Shown: positions 8,300 through 17,257, numbered from the stretch's first letter. The stretch is 32,982 bases of DNA from Paludibacteraceae bacterium (GCA_017401985.1 JAFPNK010000025.1:1-32982); one strand, 5' to 3'. Made by a program: numbers and translations. The notes: generated by a model not told the origin, from the sequence alone.

Positions 8300-10036
8300 A
8301 TGCTTATGAAACGACTTTTTACATTGATGATAGTAGCGCTTTTGGCGACCGGAATCAGCCACGCTTGTATGCGTAAGTCGATTAGTGTTGATTATCCGAT
8401 CACCGTTATCGTGATGGATACCACGCAGGCCTTATTGCCGGACGTGCAGGTGAGTGTGGGGGATAGCATTTATCGTACTTCATACGACGGTCGTGTTGTG
8501 CTGCAACCTGCGCAATTGAACGGGGTGAAGAAGATAGTGGTCAGCAAAGACGGCTATCAGTCTTGTTCCGTTCGTCCGGACGGAGAGCTGGCTGTGGTCA
8601 AGTTGACACCTAAACGCGTGAAGAAGTCCGGTGGTGAATATGGCGGCCCGGTATTATCTATGCGCGGTACTAGAACCGGAGTGTTCTACCGTGAAGCAGC
8701 GGTTTCTGCGGATGCCGTGTATGCGGAGGAGGAGATTGTAACGGCAGCTTATTCCAAATCGCTGTCTGTGCCTGCGGCTAATTCGGTGTCAGCTGGACAA
8801 CTGACTGCCGGCGAGGTGAATGATTTTGCCAAGTGGCTCTTATGGCCGAGTGTGCTGGATCAGACGCATGCTGATTTCATTCAAGATTGGCGCATAGAAC
8901 CTCGCCAGCGTTATACTGTGCAGGTGATGAACAAAGACGGATTTCCGGTTGCCAATTATCCCGTTTCCCTGACGGATGGTAACAATACACTTTTTCAAGC
9001 GGTTACGGATAATACCGGCAAGGCCGAATTGTGGGGCAATCTGATCACGACGCAAGAAAGAACGATGGTGCGCGAGCCGGAAAAGACCATCATCATTGAT
9101 GAGCCGTGTGATGTGTCGGATGATGTGGATGTGCTATTTGTGTTCGATGCCACCGGTTCGATGGGAGATGAGTTGCACTATCTGCAGGCGGAGATGAAGG
9201 ATGTGATTGCTCGTGCGGAAGAGGCAACAGGTGGCCTGTCTATTCGTACCGGAGCGGTTGTCTATCGTGATCACGGAGACGAGTACCTCACGCGTATCTC
9301 GCGTCTGACGGATGACATCAAGACGACGCAGGCTTTCATTGACAAGCAGCAGGCGAATGGCGGTGGCGATTATCCGGAGGCTGTGCCTGAAGCGCTGATG
9401 GCGGCGCTGAATAGTGCAGGGTGGGATGCTAACGCACGTGCGCGCATTGCATTCCTTATTTTAGACGCGCCTTGCCATAACGATTCCGCCTCGGTGGCTT
9501 TGTTGCACGAGCAGATACTGAATGCCGCTGCGCTTGGTGTTCGCGTTGTGCCGGTTGTGTGTAGCGGGCTGGATAAGAGCGGTGAGTTATTGATGCGCTC
9601 CATCGCGTTGGTTACGAACGGCACGTCGTTCTTCCTTACCGACGATTCCGGAATCGGTAATCCGCATCTCCAACCGACTACGGACAGTCTCAAGGTAGAG
9701 CATCTGAATGATATGATGGTGCGCACTATTGTTGAGTTCAGCACGATGCCGCTGTGTACTGATTCCACAGCCAAGATATCAGAAGACGACAAAGTGGATG
9801 GGCAGTTCGTGCCTAACCCCTTTGACGCAAAGGATTTGGAGGCGAATCCGTCTATCCCGCATGGAAACGGTAAGCATTACCTGGTGGATGTGTCCGGCAA
9901 ACTGATTGCCATCATGGAAGGTGATGTTGATGATGTGCAATCGCATGTCAGTCGCTACGATTTGCCTGCCGGAGTCTATTTCCTCAAGACCTATGTGGAT
10001 GGCCGCTGGTTCACCCGCAAGATACTGATTCGATAA
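8300..10036 (+). CDS. Secreted von Willebrand factor A protein with T9SS C-terminal sorting domain
   Basis: The protein has 578 residues from the ATG at 8300; a second ATG at 8306 gives MKRLFTLM and is equally good. After a signal peptide (~1-22), residues ~33-103 look like a carboxypeptidase-regulatory-type beta fold. Around 166-250 is an LTAGEVNDF segment plus a second Ig-like stretch. A VWA domain spans ~275-480 with a complete-looking MIDAS (DATGSMGDE, 283-291; Thr and Asp further on in GGGDYPEA and LILDAP). Residues ~515-578 form a type A T9SS tail ending in LPAGVYFLK...RKILIR. The protein is therefore predicted to cross the outer membrane and be surface-anchored or released. VWA domains bind proteins through a metal; the ligand is unknown. 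I found no convincing promoter match upstream: GATATTTG (8269-8276) is one base off and lacks a -33 box. Confidence 0.85.
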   Translation: MLMKRLFTLMIVALLATGISHACMRKSISVDYPITVIVMDTTQALLPDVQVSVGDSIYRTSYDGRVVLQPAQLNGVKKIVVSKDGYQSCSVRPDGELAVVKLTPKRVKKSGGEYGGPVLSMRGTRTGVFYREAAVSADAVYAEEEIVTAAYSKSLSVPAANSVSAGQLTAGEVNDFAKWLLWPSVLDQTHADFIQDWRIEPRQRYTVQVMNKDGFPVANYPVSLTDGNNTLFQAVTDNTGKAELWGNLITTQERTMVREPEKTIIIDEPCDVSDDVDVLFVFDATGSMGDELHYLQAEMKDVIARAEEATGGLSIRTGAVVYRDHGDEYLTRISRLTDDIKTTQAFIDKQQANGGGDYPEAVPEALMAALNSAGWDANARARIAFLILDAPCHNDSASVALLHEQILNAAALGVRVVPVVCSGLDKSGELLMRSIALVTNGTSFFLTDDSGIGNPHLQPTTDSLKVEHLNDMMVRTIVEFSTMPLCTDSTAKISEDDKVDGQFVPNPFDAKDLEANPSIPHGNGKHYLVDVSGKLIAIMEGDVDDVQSHVSRYDLPAGVYFLKTYVDGRWFTRKILIR

Positions 10037-10051
10037 ATGTAAGCAATTAAG

Positions 10052-11128
10052 ATGAAACGATTCAATCTTATACTTCTCTTGGCGCTGTGCTCCTGTCTCT
10101 CGGTTCTGGCCGAGGTGATGGATAGCACGGTGCTTTATCCGTCTGTTGATCAGTTCGGTCAACCGATTACTCTCTCCGGCAAGTTGTCTGTGCCGCGCGA
10201 TCGCACGCCTAAGGGCATTCTATTGATGCCGCACTATACGGTTACGTCCAACAAAGAAGTACCGTCGTCTACTGTCACGTTAGAGGAAAAGCTCTTCCGT
10301 GACGAGTATGTTATTATTATGCCGGATTATCTGGGTTACGGAGTGACGTCCGACCGTGTTCATCCGTATTTGGATGGCGAGTTGGCGGCGCGGAACAGTG
10401 TAGATCTGCTGCTGGCGATGCAGCCGGTGTTGGATAGTATGCAACTCGGTCTTCCGACGGACAGCATTTATATCATTGGAGCTTCGCAGGGCGGTGCAAC
10501 GGCATTGTGGATTCTCAAACTGCTCGAAGAGCAGTACGCGGAGCAGATCCATGTGATTCGATGCTTTGCGGCGAGCGGTCCCTACGATGTTGCCACTACG
10601 TATGATGATGCCATGAAGCGGAATAAGACCGGCCTTCCGGCTACGATTGCGATGCTGGTCGTAGGTACCAGCGAGGCGTATAATCTGCAGCTGGACAATG
10701 ATTATTTCTTCACTCCGGCCATGAAACGCTGTTTCAATAAGTGGATAGCGGGTAAGCGGGTTAAGACGGTGCCTATTTTCTTCCGTATGCCGAATCATCG
10801 CGTCAGCCATTGGATGAAGCCGCAGGCTATGGATAGAACGCAACCGCAGACGCAGCTTTTATATGACGGATTGCTGCGTTCCAGCCTTGTGCATTACTCC
10901 ATTACCGGCGATACAACGGATACGATTGTACCGGACTGGACGCCGCAAGCACCGCTGTACATACTTCATTCGACCAGCGATGAGATTGTCACATTCCGTT
11001 GTGCCGAGCATTTACAGCGCTGTTATGCAGACGCTCCGAATATCACGTGGGATTTCGGTAAGTATGGAGGTCACCTTACCTCAATCACCCTTTTCTTTGC
11101 ACGGGTATATAACCTGTTAAACGAGTAA
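10052..11128 (+). CDS. Secreted alpha/beta hydrolase (secretory lipase/esterase-like)
   Basis: The protein has 358 residues with a signal peptide ending near LAEV (~20). A lipoprotein reading is possible (Cys13/Cys15), but the lipobox is poor. The nucleophile elbow is GASQGG (Ser145), followed by likely acid Asp310 (LHSTSDEIV) and His341 (GGHLTS), which form a full catalytic triad in the right order. PDYLGYG (91-97) and HPYLDGELAARNSVD resemble secretory lipases and acyl esterases that act on hydrophobic or acylated substrates. The exact substrate is not readable. It sits 15 bp after the VWA gene and 20 bp before ddh, probably in one transcript with the VWA gene. Confidence 0.8.
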   Translation: MKRFNLILLLALCSCLSVLAEVMDSTVLYPSVDQFGQPITLSGKLSVPRDRTPKGILLMPHYTVTSNKEVPSSTVTLEEKLFRDEYVIIMPDYLGYGVTSDRVHPYLDGELAARNSVDLLLAMQPVLDSMQLGLPTDSIYIIGASQGGATALWILKLLEEQYAEQIHVIRCFAASGPYDVATTYDDAMKRNKTGLPATIAMLVVGTSEAYNLQLDNDYFFTPAMKRCFNKWIAGKRVKTVPIFFRMPNHRVSHWMKPQAMDRTQPQTQLLYDGLLRSSLVHYSITGDTTDTIVPDWTPQAPLYILHSTSDEIVTFRCAEHLQRCYADAPNITWDFGKYGGHLTSITLFFARVYNLLNE

Positions 11129-11148
11129 AAAACAGACCCTTTAAATAT

Positions 11149-12033
11149 ATGAAAGTAGCAATTTTAGGTTATGGCAACATAGGCCGAGCCGCAGAACAAG
11201 CAATCATCGCCGCTCCGGATATGGAGTTAGCAGGTATCTTCCACCATAATGACCGGAGAGTCTCCGGAGACGAACAAGCCATGCGGGACAATCCTATCGA
11301 TGCAGACGTCGTTCTTTTGTGTACTCCGACGCGTGAGGTGCAGAAATTCGCCACCGTGTTGGCTGCGCGAGGTATTTGCACCGTGGACAGTTTTGATATC
11401 CATGGACAGATTTGGAATCTACGCAACGCGTTAGATGCGGTGTGTGAGACGAACCGGAGTGTGAGTATCATCTCGGCCGGTTGGGATCCGGGAACGGATA
11501 GTATGGTGCGTGCTTTGTTAAAGGCAATGGCGCCGAAGGGATTGACGTATACTAATTTCGGTCCTGGTCGTTCGATGGGTCACACGGTTGCCGCCAAGGC
11601 TATACCGGGTGTGAAGAACGCGCTGTCGATGACTATTCCGTTGGGAACCGGTATCCATCGCCGTATGGTGTATGTCGAGTTGGAAGACGGAGCAGATTTC
11701 AAGACGGTAGAGGCTGCGCTGTTGGCGGACGATTATTTCGCACACGACGAGACACATGTGATCGCAGTCGATAGCGTCGATGCTCTCAATAATGTGGCGC
11801 ACGGCGTGAACCTGGTGCGCAACGGTGTGTCGGGAGATACGCACAACCAGCGTTTTGAATTTAACATGACCATCAACAATCCTGCTTTGACCGGTCAGGT
11901 GATGGTTAGTTGTGCGCGCGCAGCCATGCGTATGAAGCAGCGTGGTGAGTACGGTGCCAAGACGATGATTGAACTACGCCCGATAGACTTGCTGCCAGGC
12001 GAAAAAGAGAACATAATAAAGGAAATCGTCTAA
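11149..12033 (+). CDS. ddh: meso-Diaminopimelate dehydrogenase
   Basis: The protein has 294 residues and is cytoplasmic. It makes meso-diaminopimelate directly from tetrahydrodipicolinate, ammonia and NADPH, bypassing the acylated lysine-pathway steps and supplying lysine and the peptidoglycan cross-link residue. The N-terminal Rossmann motif is GYGNIGRA (7-14). CTPTREV (58-64), SAGWDPG (109-115) and GPGRSMGHT (138-146) match the Ddh active site, and length and order are normal. It follows the hydrolase gene by 20 bp. No partner of the lysine pathway is adjacent. Confidence 0.95.
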   Translation: MKVAILGYGNIGRAAEQAIIAAPDMELAGIFHHNDRRVSGDEQAMRDNPIDADVVLLCTPTREVQKFATVLAARGICTVDSFDIHGQIWNLRNALDAVCETNRSVSIISAGWDPGTDSMVRALLKAMAPKGLTYTNFGPGRSMGHTVAAKAIPGVKNALSMTIPLGTGIHRRMVYVELEDGADFKTVEAALLADDYFAHDETHVIAVDSVDALNNVAHGVNLVRNGVSGDTHNQRFEFNMTINNPALTGQVMVSCARAAMRMKQRGEYGAKTMIELRPIDLLPGEKENIIKEIV

Positions 12034-12042
12034 AATCACGGA

Positions 12043-12065
12043 ATATATATACGTAGTATATATAT
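12043..12065. repeat. Perfect AT-rich inverted repeat between convergent ddh and fbp
   Basis: Ten-base arms ATATATATAC and GTATATATAT flank a GTA loop in the 77-bp gap between convergent genes. It would form a hairpin in either transcript. It lacks a GC-rich stem and a T-run, so it is not a standard intrinsic terminator. It could be a weak terminator or an mRNA 3' end protector. Confidence 0.6.
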
Positions 12066-12110
12066 AGGGTGTGGTGGGATGCGAGAATGCCTCGAGGTAA
12101 TCAGGTTTCT

Positions 12111-14015
12111 CTATCGTTCCCGCAATGAGCCGTTCCTATATGCTTGCAAGAGTTGTTCGAGATTGTGTATCTGATCGAGCAACTCTTTTCCTTTATCCGT
12201 ATCTTTGATGCGCATTCGTTGCCCTGTGAAATCTTGCAGGAGTGTGCGGCTATGGATATCCGATCCGGAGAGGATGGCTTGTTCGCGACTCTCGAACGAC
12301 TCGTGCTCCACCAGTTGTATGCCGTGGCTGTTGTAGATGAGTGTGTATCCGGCGATGCCCGTCTTCTCCTGATACGGCTTACTGAACCCTCCGTCAATCA
12401 CAAATCGCTTACCGTTAGCGCGCATAGGCGTTTCGCCTTTGATAGTGCGAACGGGCACGTGACCATTCACAATACGTCCCGTCGCAGGATTGAGACCGAA
12501 CTCTTTCAATATGTTTTCACATACGTGCTCATCATCTGCCAGCGTGAAATAAGCGCCTTTTTTCTCTTCGTGTGAGGCTTTGTCGGTGAGAAAATAGCGC
12601 TCAAACGTTGTCATTTTGTCTTTGTTATAGAGCGGCGAGAACTCTCCTTCCCACAGGTAGAGCATATAATCGAGCGCGTTTTGTTTTGCTTCGCCCGTGC
12701 CGTAGTACGCCTGCCGGATGATTTCGTCTGTGCGGTCCATGAGTGCTTTTCCGCTCACCCGTTTGCCGCATACATCCGCTTCGGTGAACGAACCGTCCGC
12801 GTTGAGTGGAATGGCGGCGTGGTAGAGTAGGAATCCGTTACGAACCAAATAGAGTGAACCGTGTTCGTACAGCATACGCAGATGCTTTTGCATCTTTTCG
12901 GATTTGCGGAACGAGCGAGATAGTTGGTCCATCAGATCCTGCTCCTCCCGGCTGAGTGCGTACGGATTGGAGGGGTCGATAGTAGGCAGGTTGGAGTCCA
13001 ACAGATCGAGTTGGTCTAGATTGTCGAGCACCGCGCGATGATCCATGTGCCACTCGGGGTGACGGCGAACCGTTTGTCCTTCCAGTTTGAATTGAATGAT
13101 GGAGATCGCTTTGTGCATCTTAGCCATCAGTTGTGCGGAGCGAGTGAGGCGCGGGTTATTCTCAAAATCCTTGGTCTGCCAGATAGTACACGGATCATTA
13201 CCGTAGGTCTCCATAGCAAAATTAGCCAGCGGCAGGAGGTTGATTCCGTATCCTTCCTCCAGCGTCTCTATGTTGGCGTATCGGATGCTAACGCGCAGCA
13301 CGGTGGCAATCAGCGCCTGGTTGCCGGCCATAGCACCCATCCATTCGATATCATGGTTACCCCATTCGACATCATAATCGCGCACGGTGGACAGCACGTC
13401 CAGGATCTTGGATGCACCCGGTCCGCGGTCGAAGATGTCACCTACTATATGCAGCGTGTCGATGGTCAGCGAATGAATAAGATAACTGATGACGATGATC
13501 AGTTGGTCCGCGCAACCGGTCTCGATGATAGCCTCGATGATGGCATTATAATAGGTCTGCCGGTCGTGCTGCTCCAGATTGGACTCGTGCAGCAATTCTC
13601 CGATGATATATGCATAATCAGGCGGCAACAGTTTGTGCACTTTGGACCGGCTGTACTTAATGGTGACAGCACGTGCCACGGTTACCACTTGTTCCAGACG
13701 AAGCTTGTACCAATCATGCGTCTTTTCTTCCATCTCCAGCCGCTCGTCCGGATAGTAGATGAGGGCACAAAGCGCACGTTTCTCCTCTTCCGACATCGAA
13801 TCTCCGTAGACCTCATCCACCTTGCGGCGTACCACACCGGAGGCATTCTTGATCATGTGTATGAACGCGCTCGATTCGCCGTGCAGGTCGGACACGAAGT
13901 GCTCTGTGCCTTTGGGTAACGAGAGAATGGCACGGAGGTTAATCAACTCTGTGATAACGGATTGCGAGTTCGGAAACTTATCGCTTAATAACCGTAAATA
14001 GCGTTCGTCTGTCAT
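12111..14015 (-). CDS. fbp: Fructose-1,6-bisphosphatase class III
   Basis: The protein has 634 residues, the usual size of the Bacillus-type class III enzyme, and removes the 1-phosphate from fructose-1,6-bisphosphate in gluconeogenesis. The calcineurin-like metallophosphatase motifs are FVSDLHGE (40-47), GDIFDRG (192-198) and GNHD (219-222), followed by VNGHVPV and the terminal metal-binding histidines further on. It is unrelated in sequence to the class I enzyme. It is the last gene of the eleven-gene run and starts 16 bp after the PLPBP-HAD stop. No terminator is obvious downstream apart from the AT-rich hairpin. Confidence 0.95.
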   Translation of the reverse strand: MTDERYLRLLSDKFPNSQSVITELINLRAILSLPKGTEHFVSDLHGESSAFIHMIKNASGVVRRKVDEVYGDSMSEEEKRALCALIYYPDERLEMEEKTHDWYKLRLEQVVTVARAVTIKYSRSKVHKLLPPDYAYIIGELLHESNLEQHDRQTYYNAIIEAIIETGCADQLIIVISYLIHSLTIDTLHIVGDIFDRGPGASKILDVLSTVRDYDVEWGNHDIEWMGAMAGNQALIATVLRVSIRYANIETLEEGYGINLLPLANFAMETYGNDPCTIWQTKDFENNPRLTRSAQLMAKMHKAISIIQFKLEGQTVRRHPEWHMDHRAVLDNLDQLDLLDSNLPTIDPSNPYALSREEQDLMDQLSRSFRKSEKMQKHLRMLYEHGSLYLVRNGFLLYHAAIPLNADGSFTEADVCGKRVSGKALMDRTDEIIRQAYYGTGEAKQNALDYMLYLWEGEFSPLYNKDKMTTFERYFLTDKASHEEKKGAYFTLADDEHVCENILKEFGLNPATGRIVNGHVPVRTIKGETPMRANGKRFVIDGGFSKPYQEKTGIAGYTLIYNSHGIQLVEHESFESREQAILSGSDIHSRTLLQDFTGQRMRIKDTDKGKELLDQIHNLEQLLQAYRNGSLRER

Positions 14016-14031
14016 AGTATTTCCTATTTGG

Positions 14032-15354
14032 TCATTTGTTTTTTAGCCATTGCAGCAGTTCGTTCATGCTATGGAGAATGATGTCGGGGTGTTCAGCTGC
14101 CAGTTCTTCATCCGGCAGAATGCCGGTATTGACGGCGATGGTGAACAATCCGGCCGCCTTGGCCGCACGCACGCCTAAAGGTGCGTTCTCCACCACATAA
14201 CACTCTTCTTTCTTCCATCCGGAGCGTTCCCATGCTTTGAGATACGGTTCGGGGTTGGGTTTGCCGTATTTGACGTCAAACGAAGAGATGATGCCTTTGA
14301 ACACGTTATCAAAGGTCTTGTTGAGGGCATTAATCAGGTCCCGTTGTCCCGAACCGGTTACCACCCAACACTCGATTCCTTGGTCACGCAGATAATAAAG
14401 CACTTTGTCAACGTCTGGAATGATGCCCGGAAAACCGCCTGTCATCTGTGTAAAATGCTCGGTCTTGTCTTTGTAAATAGCGGCAATCAGTTCGGGTGTA
14501 GCATCCGTGCCGTACATCTGCTGATGATGCTCCTGAATGACGCCTGTGCTGGTTCGTCCTTCGTTGCGATAACACTCCATAGCCGTGTATGGCAAACCGT
14601 GTTTGGTCATTGCCCACGCCCATGATTCCGCATGGTAAGGCATGGAGTTATAGAGCACACCGTCTTGGTCAAAAAAGACTGCTTTGGGCAGTGATCGTTC
14701 TTTGCCTGTTAGTGCTCTTTCTCCAAAGATAGAACTGCCGACGCGGACCATGGTGGAACCACATTCGATAGCCATCGGATAGTCTTCGCTCATGCCCATG
14801 GATAAAATAGAAAGGGGAACGTTGAAGGTTGAAAGGAGTGCTTTTGCCTCCGTGAAACACCTTCTTATCTCCGTCTCGTCGTCCGTATTCGTTGCCATTG
14901 CCATCAGACCTAACACCTGCACATGCGGGAAGGAAGATAACTGATGACTGACGGCAGCTAACTCTTCGGGAGAGAAGCCTGTCTTCGTTTCCTCGCGGGC
15001 GACGTGTAACTCCAGCAGTACGTTTTGTACGATGCCTTGTTTGGCGGCCTCGTGCTCAATGGCAGTTAACAGCCGTTCGCTATCCACCGATTGAATCAGA
15101 TGGGGACGCAACAGCAGCAAGTCCCGCACTTTGTTGGTTTGCAGGTGTCCGATGAAGTGCCAGCGAATATCGTTCGGCAAGAGGTTTTTCTTACGTTGCA
15201 GTTCCTGCACACGGCTTTCTCCGAAATGGCGTTCTCCGGCTTCGTAGGCCTCGCGAATGGCTTCTACGGGTTGGAATTTGCTAACGCAGACCAGCGTCAC
15301 ATGCGATGGTATGTGCGTGCGTATCTCACGAATATGTGCTGCTATTTTTGCCAT
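14032..15354 (-). CDS. Fusion protein: YggS/PLPBP pyridoxal-phosphate homeostasis domain + HAD phosphatase
   Basis: The protein has 440 residues in one uninterrupted frame. Residues 1-~215 are a complete YggS/PLPBP domain, a PLP-binding alanine-racemase-like barrel without known catalytic activity that balances vitamin B6 and amino-acid pools. It has the PLP lysine at 26 (VSKF), HFIGHLQTNK (66-75), SMGMSEDYPMAIECGSTMVR (185-204) and GSSIFG. After a ~9-residue linker, residues ~224-440 are a complete HAD-IA (beta-phosphoglucomutase-like) phosphatase: FFDQDGVL (nucleophile Asp229, acid Asp231), VVTGS (331-335), GKPNPEPY (Lys365) and VVENAPLG (387-394). Both halves have normal length and intact key residues. 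A PLP phosphatase role for the HAD half is attractive but is only inference. Its start codon overlaps the DUF4494 stop by one base (TAATG), implying translational coupling. Confidence 0.92.
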   Translation of the reverse strand: MAKIAAHIREIRTHIPSHVTLVCVSKFQPVEAIREAYEAGERHFGESRVQELQRKKNLLPNDIRWHFIGHLQTNKVRDLLLLRPHLIQSVDSERLLTAIEHEAAKQGIVQNVLLELHVAREETKTGFSPEELAAVSHQLSSFPHVQVLGLMAMATNTDDETEIRRCFTEAKALLSTFNVPLSILSMGMSEDYPMAIECGSTMVRVGSSIFGERALTGKERSLPKAVFFDQDGVLYNSMPYHAESWAWAMTKHGLPYTAMECYRNEGRTSTGVIQEHHQQMYGTDATPELIAAIYKDKTEHFTQMTGGFPGIIPDVDKVLYYLRDQGIECWVVTGSGQRDLINALNKTFDNVFKGIISSFDVKYGKPNPEPYLKAWERSGWKKEECYVVENAPLGVRAAKAAGLFTIAVNTGILPDEELAAEHPDIILHSMNELLQWLKNK

Positions 15355-15770
15355 TATTGTACGGCGTGCAGAATATCGACAATTGGTGTTTTAGCAATGG
15401 AGAGGAGTTCGCAATCGTAGGAGTTCATAGCCTGCTTGAGTGCAAAGACCGCATCGTCCAGCATATTGGCTTGAACCAATACAGAAACGCTCTTGCGGGT
15501 CTCTTTCTCACCATCGATGGTGATCATCTCCACACGGGCTTTGTACCAATAAGCACCGTCTTGATTCGGGAATACCTCAAAGAACTGGCTGCGCTTGCAG
15601 GTCTGTACCTCGCAATCACCGAAGATGAACGGTTTGATCTCGTTCATCAGGCAGTTCTCTGCGTCCGCAAAACTAACGGCTCCGTCAATGAGGTATATCT
15701 CTTTAACCTTGCCGGGATTATCTTCGCCTGTCTGGCGCTCGTAATTAACTTTAATCTCGTGAAAAATCAT
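15354..15770 (-). CDS. DUF4494 family protein
   Basis: The protein has 138 residues, no signal peptide and no membrane segment, so it is probably cytoplasmic. It matches the DUF4494 family of Bacteroidota in length and sequence character (MIFHEIKVNYER, PFIFGDCEVQ, SQFFEVFPNQD, YWYKARVEMITIDGEKETRK). No function is known. In my recollection it commonly lies next to yggS in this phylum, which fits its one-base overlap with the PLPBP-HAD gene here and suggests a role connected to that protein. Confidence 0.85.
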   Translation of the reverse strand: MIFHEIKVNYERQTGEDNPGKVKEIYLIDGAVSFADAENCLMNEIKPFIFGDCEVQTCKRSQFFEVFPNQDGAYWYKARVEMITIDGEKETRKSVSVLVQANMLDDAVFALKQAMNSYDCELLSIAKTPIVDILHAVQ

Positions 15771-15790
15771 ATTATGTCAGTATTCAATAA

Positions 15791-17257
15791 TCATTCAAAA
15801 ATAAGGTCTGCTACATTGGTCGCATCGAGTGTGCCTTGCGGCATAGGACGCAGTGTGCCGCTCCACAGGAGCAGCGGAGAAGCCGGATTGTCCTCGATGA
15901 CTGAATCAAGGATGTTCTGTTCGTCTATCATCAGTAACCACCCGGGTTGTAGCATAAACACGACGTCTCCCGAGTGCCGTTTGCACATGCTTCGGCTGAG
16001 CATGGGGTACTGTAGTGCCTCATAACCGGGCATGGCAATCTGTACGCCTTCAAACTCCATCAGGAAATTAGCCACTTGGCGTTGTATGGTCTCCAGGTTG
16101 AGTCGTTTCTGCTCAATGAGCGTGCGGTTCAGGTAGATGGATTGTCCGAAACCGCCGTCCACCCATCGTTCGTGTCCGTAGAGCGCCATCAGATATGTTC
16201 CTGTCAGTGCAGCAGCCCGGTCCACACTGAAATATCTGGCGGGCATATGAATCGATTCCAGTGCCTGCAGATCGGTACCTGCAACAGGACGGCCTACGAC
16301 CATCAGTTGGTAGTTGCTGTGCCCGATGCGGCGGTCGAGTTGCTCCATGAGAAAGCCGAGATCTTGATTAAGCCGGATATAGATATCTTCTTGTTCGGCA
16401 CTGGCAATGCGATCCGAATTGGCTTTCGGGCTGAGTGTGTTGAGTTGGATCATCAGCAGGTCCGGTTCGTTGTCGGTACCTAATTTCTCTTTCTGCTGTA
16501 TGTCCAGCGCCAGTTCGATGACCAGCGTGTTGGCTTCCGGTGCATGCGAAAGCACGTCCGCAACGGCATATGAAAAACCTTTCTTGCGTTCCTGTTGGGT
16601 CGGGCAAATATACATGGGTACATCCATGCGCGGAGTCCAGGTGTGGGCTGCTAATTCCGCAATACGGTTGTTTCTGTTCTGGTCAAATGCCGCGGCAGGC
16701 AGTCCTTCCGGGTACGCTCCTGTTGCCACCCATATGTGATTGTGTATGTCGAGCCAGCAGCAGGCATTGGCTGCGTGTCCCGCCAGTAGAATAGTGGTCT
16801 CCGGACGGATACCGATGGCGTAGATCTTGGACTTCGGATACAGTAATCGCATGCGGTCAGTGATGGTCTGTGACAGCAGTGCACGAGCGGACAGTTTGAG
16901 CGGTGTACCAATGCCGTTAGCCGTTTCGTCTTCCAACATCGGGTGCTGTTTGCGGTCTCTACGCAGGAAATAATTATCCATCGTATAGCCGTGTCTGTCC
17001 GGGGTGGTGCCGGTGACGAGCGTAGCCGTTGTCTCATTGCCGCCGAACACCAGATGAGGGTAGGTGACGGAAGTCTGGAACGCTTCTTCGCTCAACGTGC
17101 GTAACCCGCCTTGTTGCCAATAGGGACGTAGCATGGTTAGGTTCTCCGTCGTCAAACCATCGACTACCGCCACCACCGTCAAACGTGGGGTGGCGAAGGA
17201 CAACGAGGAGAACAGACAGAGAATCAGCGTCGTATAATATAAATGAGTCTTGCGCAT
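15791..17257 (-). CDS. Secreted alkaline-phosphatase-superfamily protein, apparently degenerate
   Basis: The protein has 488 residues from the ATG at 17257, which opens a good signal peptide (MRKTHLYYTTL..., cleaved near SFA). An upstream in-frame start at 17386 would bury the signal, so it is rejected. The fold is that of type I phosphodiesterases and PafA-like phosphatases: VVAVVDGL (28-35, first metal Asp33), LVTGTTPDRHGYTMDNYF (80-97), and a middle region like the PafA family. However, the segment expected to hold the Thr nucleophile reads FGGNETTATL (71-80). The usual STDYxGHxxGP metal site is NTLSPKANSDRIAS (273-286), and the usual TADHG site is VVGRPVAG (320-327). Most metal ligands thus appear lost, suggesting a binding protein rather than an enzyme. 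It overlaps the DUF4105 gene by 34 bp. Confidence 0.8.
   Translation of the reverse strand: MRKTHLYYTTLILCLFSSLSFATPRLTVVAVVDGLTTENLTMLRPYWQQGGLRTLSEEAFQTSVTYPHLVFGGNETTATLVTGTTPDRHGYTMDNYFLRRDRKQHPMLEDETANGIGTPLKLSARALLSQTITDRMRLLYPKSKIYAIGIRPETTILLAGHAANACCWLDIHNHIWVATGAYPEGLPAAAFDQNRNNRIAELAAHTWTPRMDVPMYICPTQQERKKGFSYAVADVLSHAPEANTLVIELALDIQQKEKLGTDNEPDLLMIQLNTLSPKANSDRIASAEQEDIYIRLNQDLGFLMEQLDRRIGHSNYQLMVVGRPVAGTDLQALESIHMPARYFSVDRAAALTGTYLMALYGHERWVDGGFGQSIYLNRTLIEQKRLNLETIQRQVANFLMEFEGVQIAMPGYEALQYPMLSRSMCKRHSGDVVFMLQPGWLLMIDEQNILDSVIEDNPASPLLLWSGTLRPMPQGTLDATNVADLIFE

Noticed and set aside
8300-8370. Lipoprotein signal in the VWA protein (Cys23)
   Set aside because: The residues before Cys23 are SHA, which do not fit a lipobox. 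A normal signal peptide plus T9SS tail explains the protein better.
14680-14710. Assembly error joining two separate genes (PLPBP and HAD)
   Set aside because: The frame runs smoothly through the linker, both domains are full length, and no start codon or remnant intergenic sequence lies between them. It remains listed as a check under the fusion finding.
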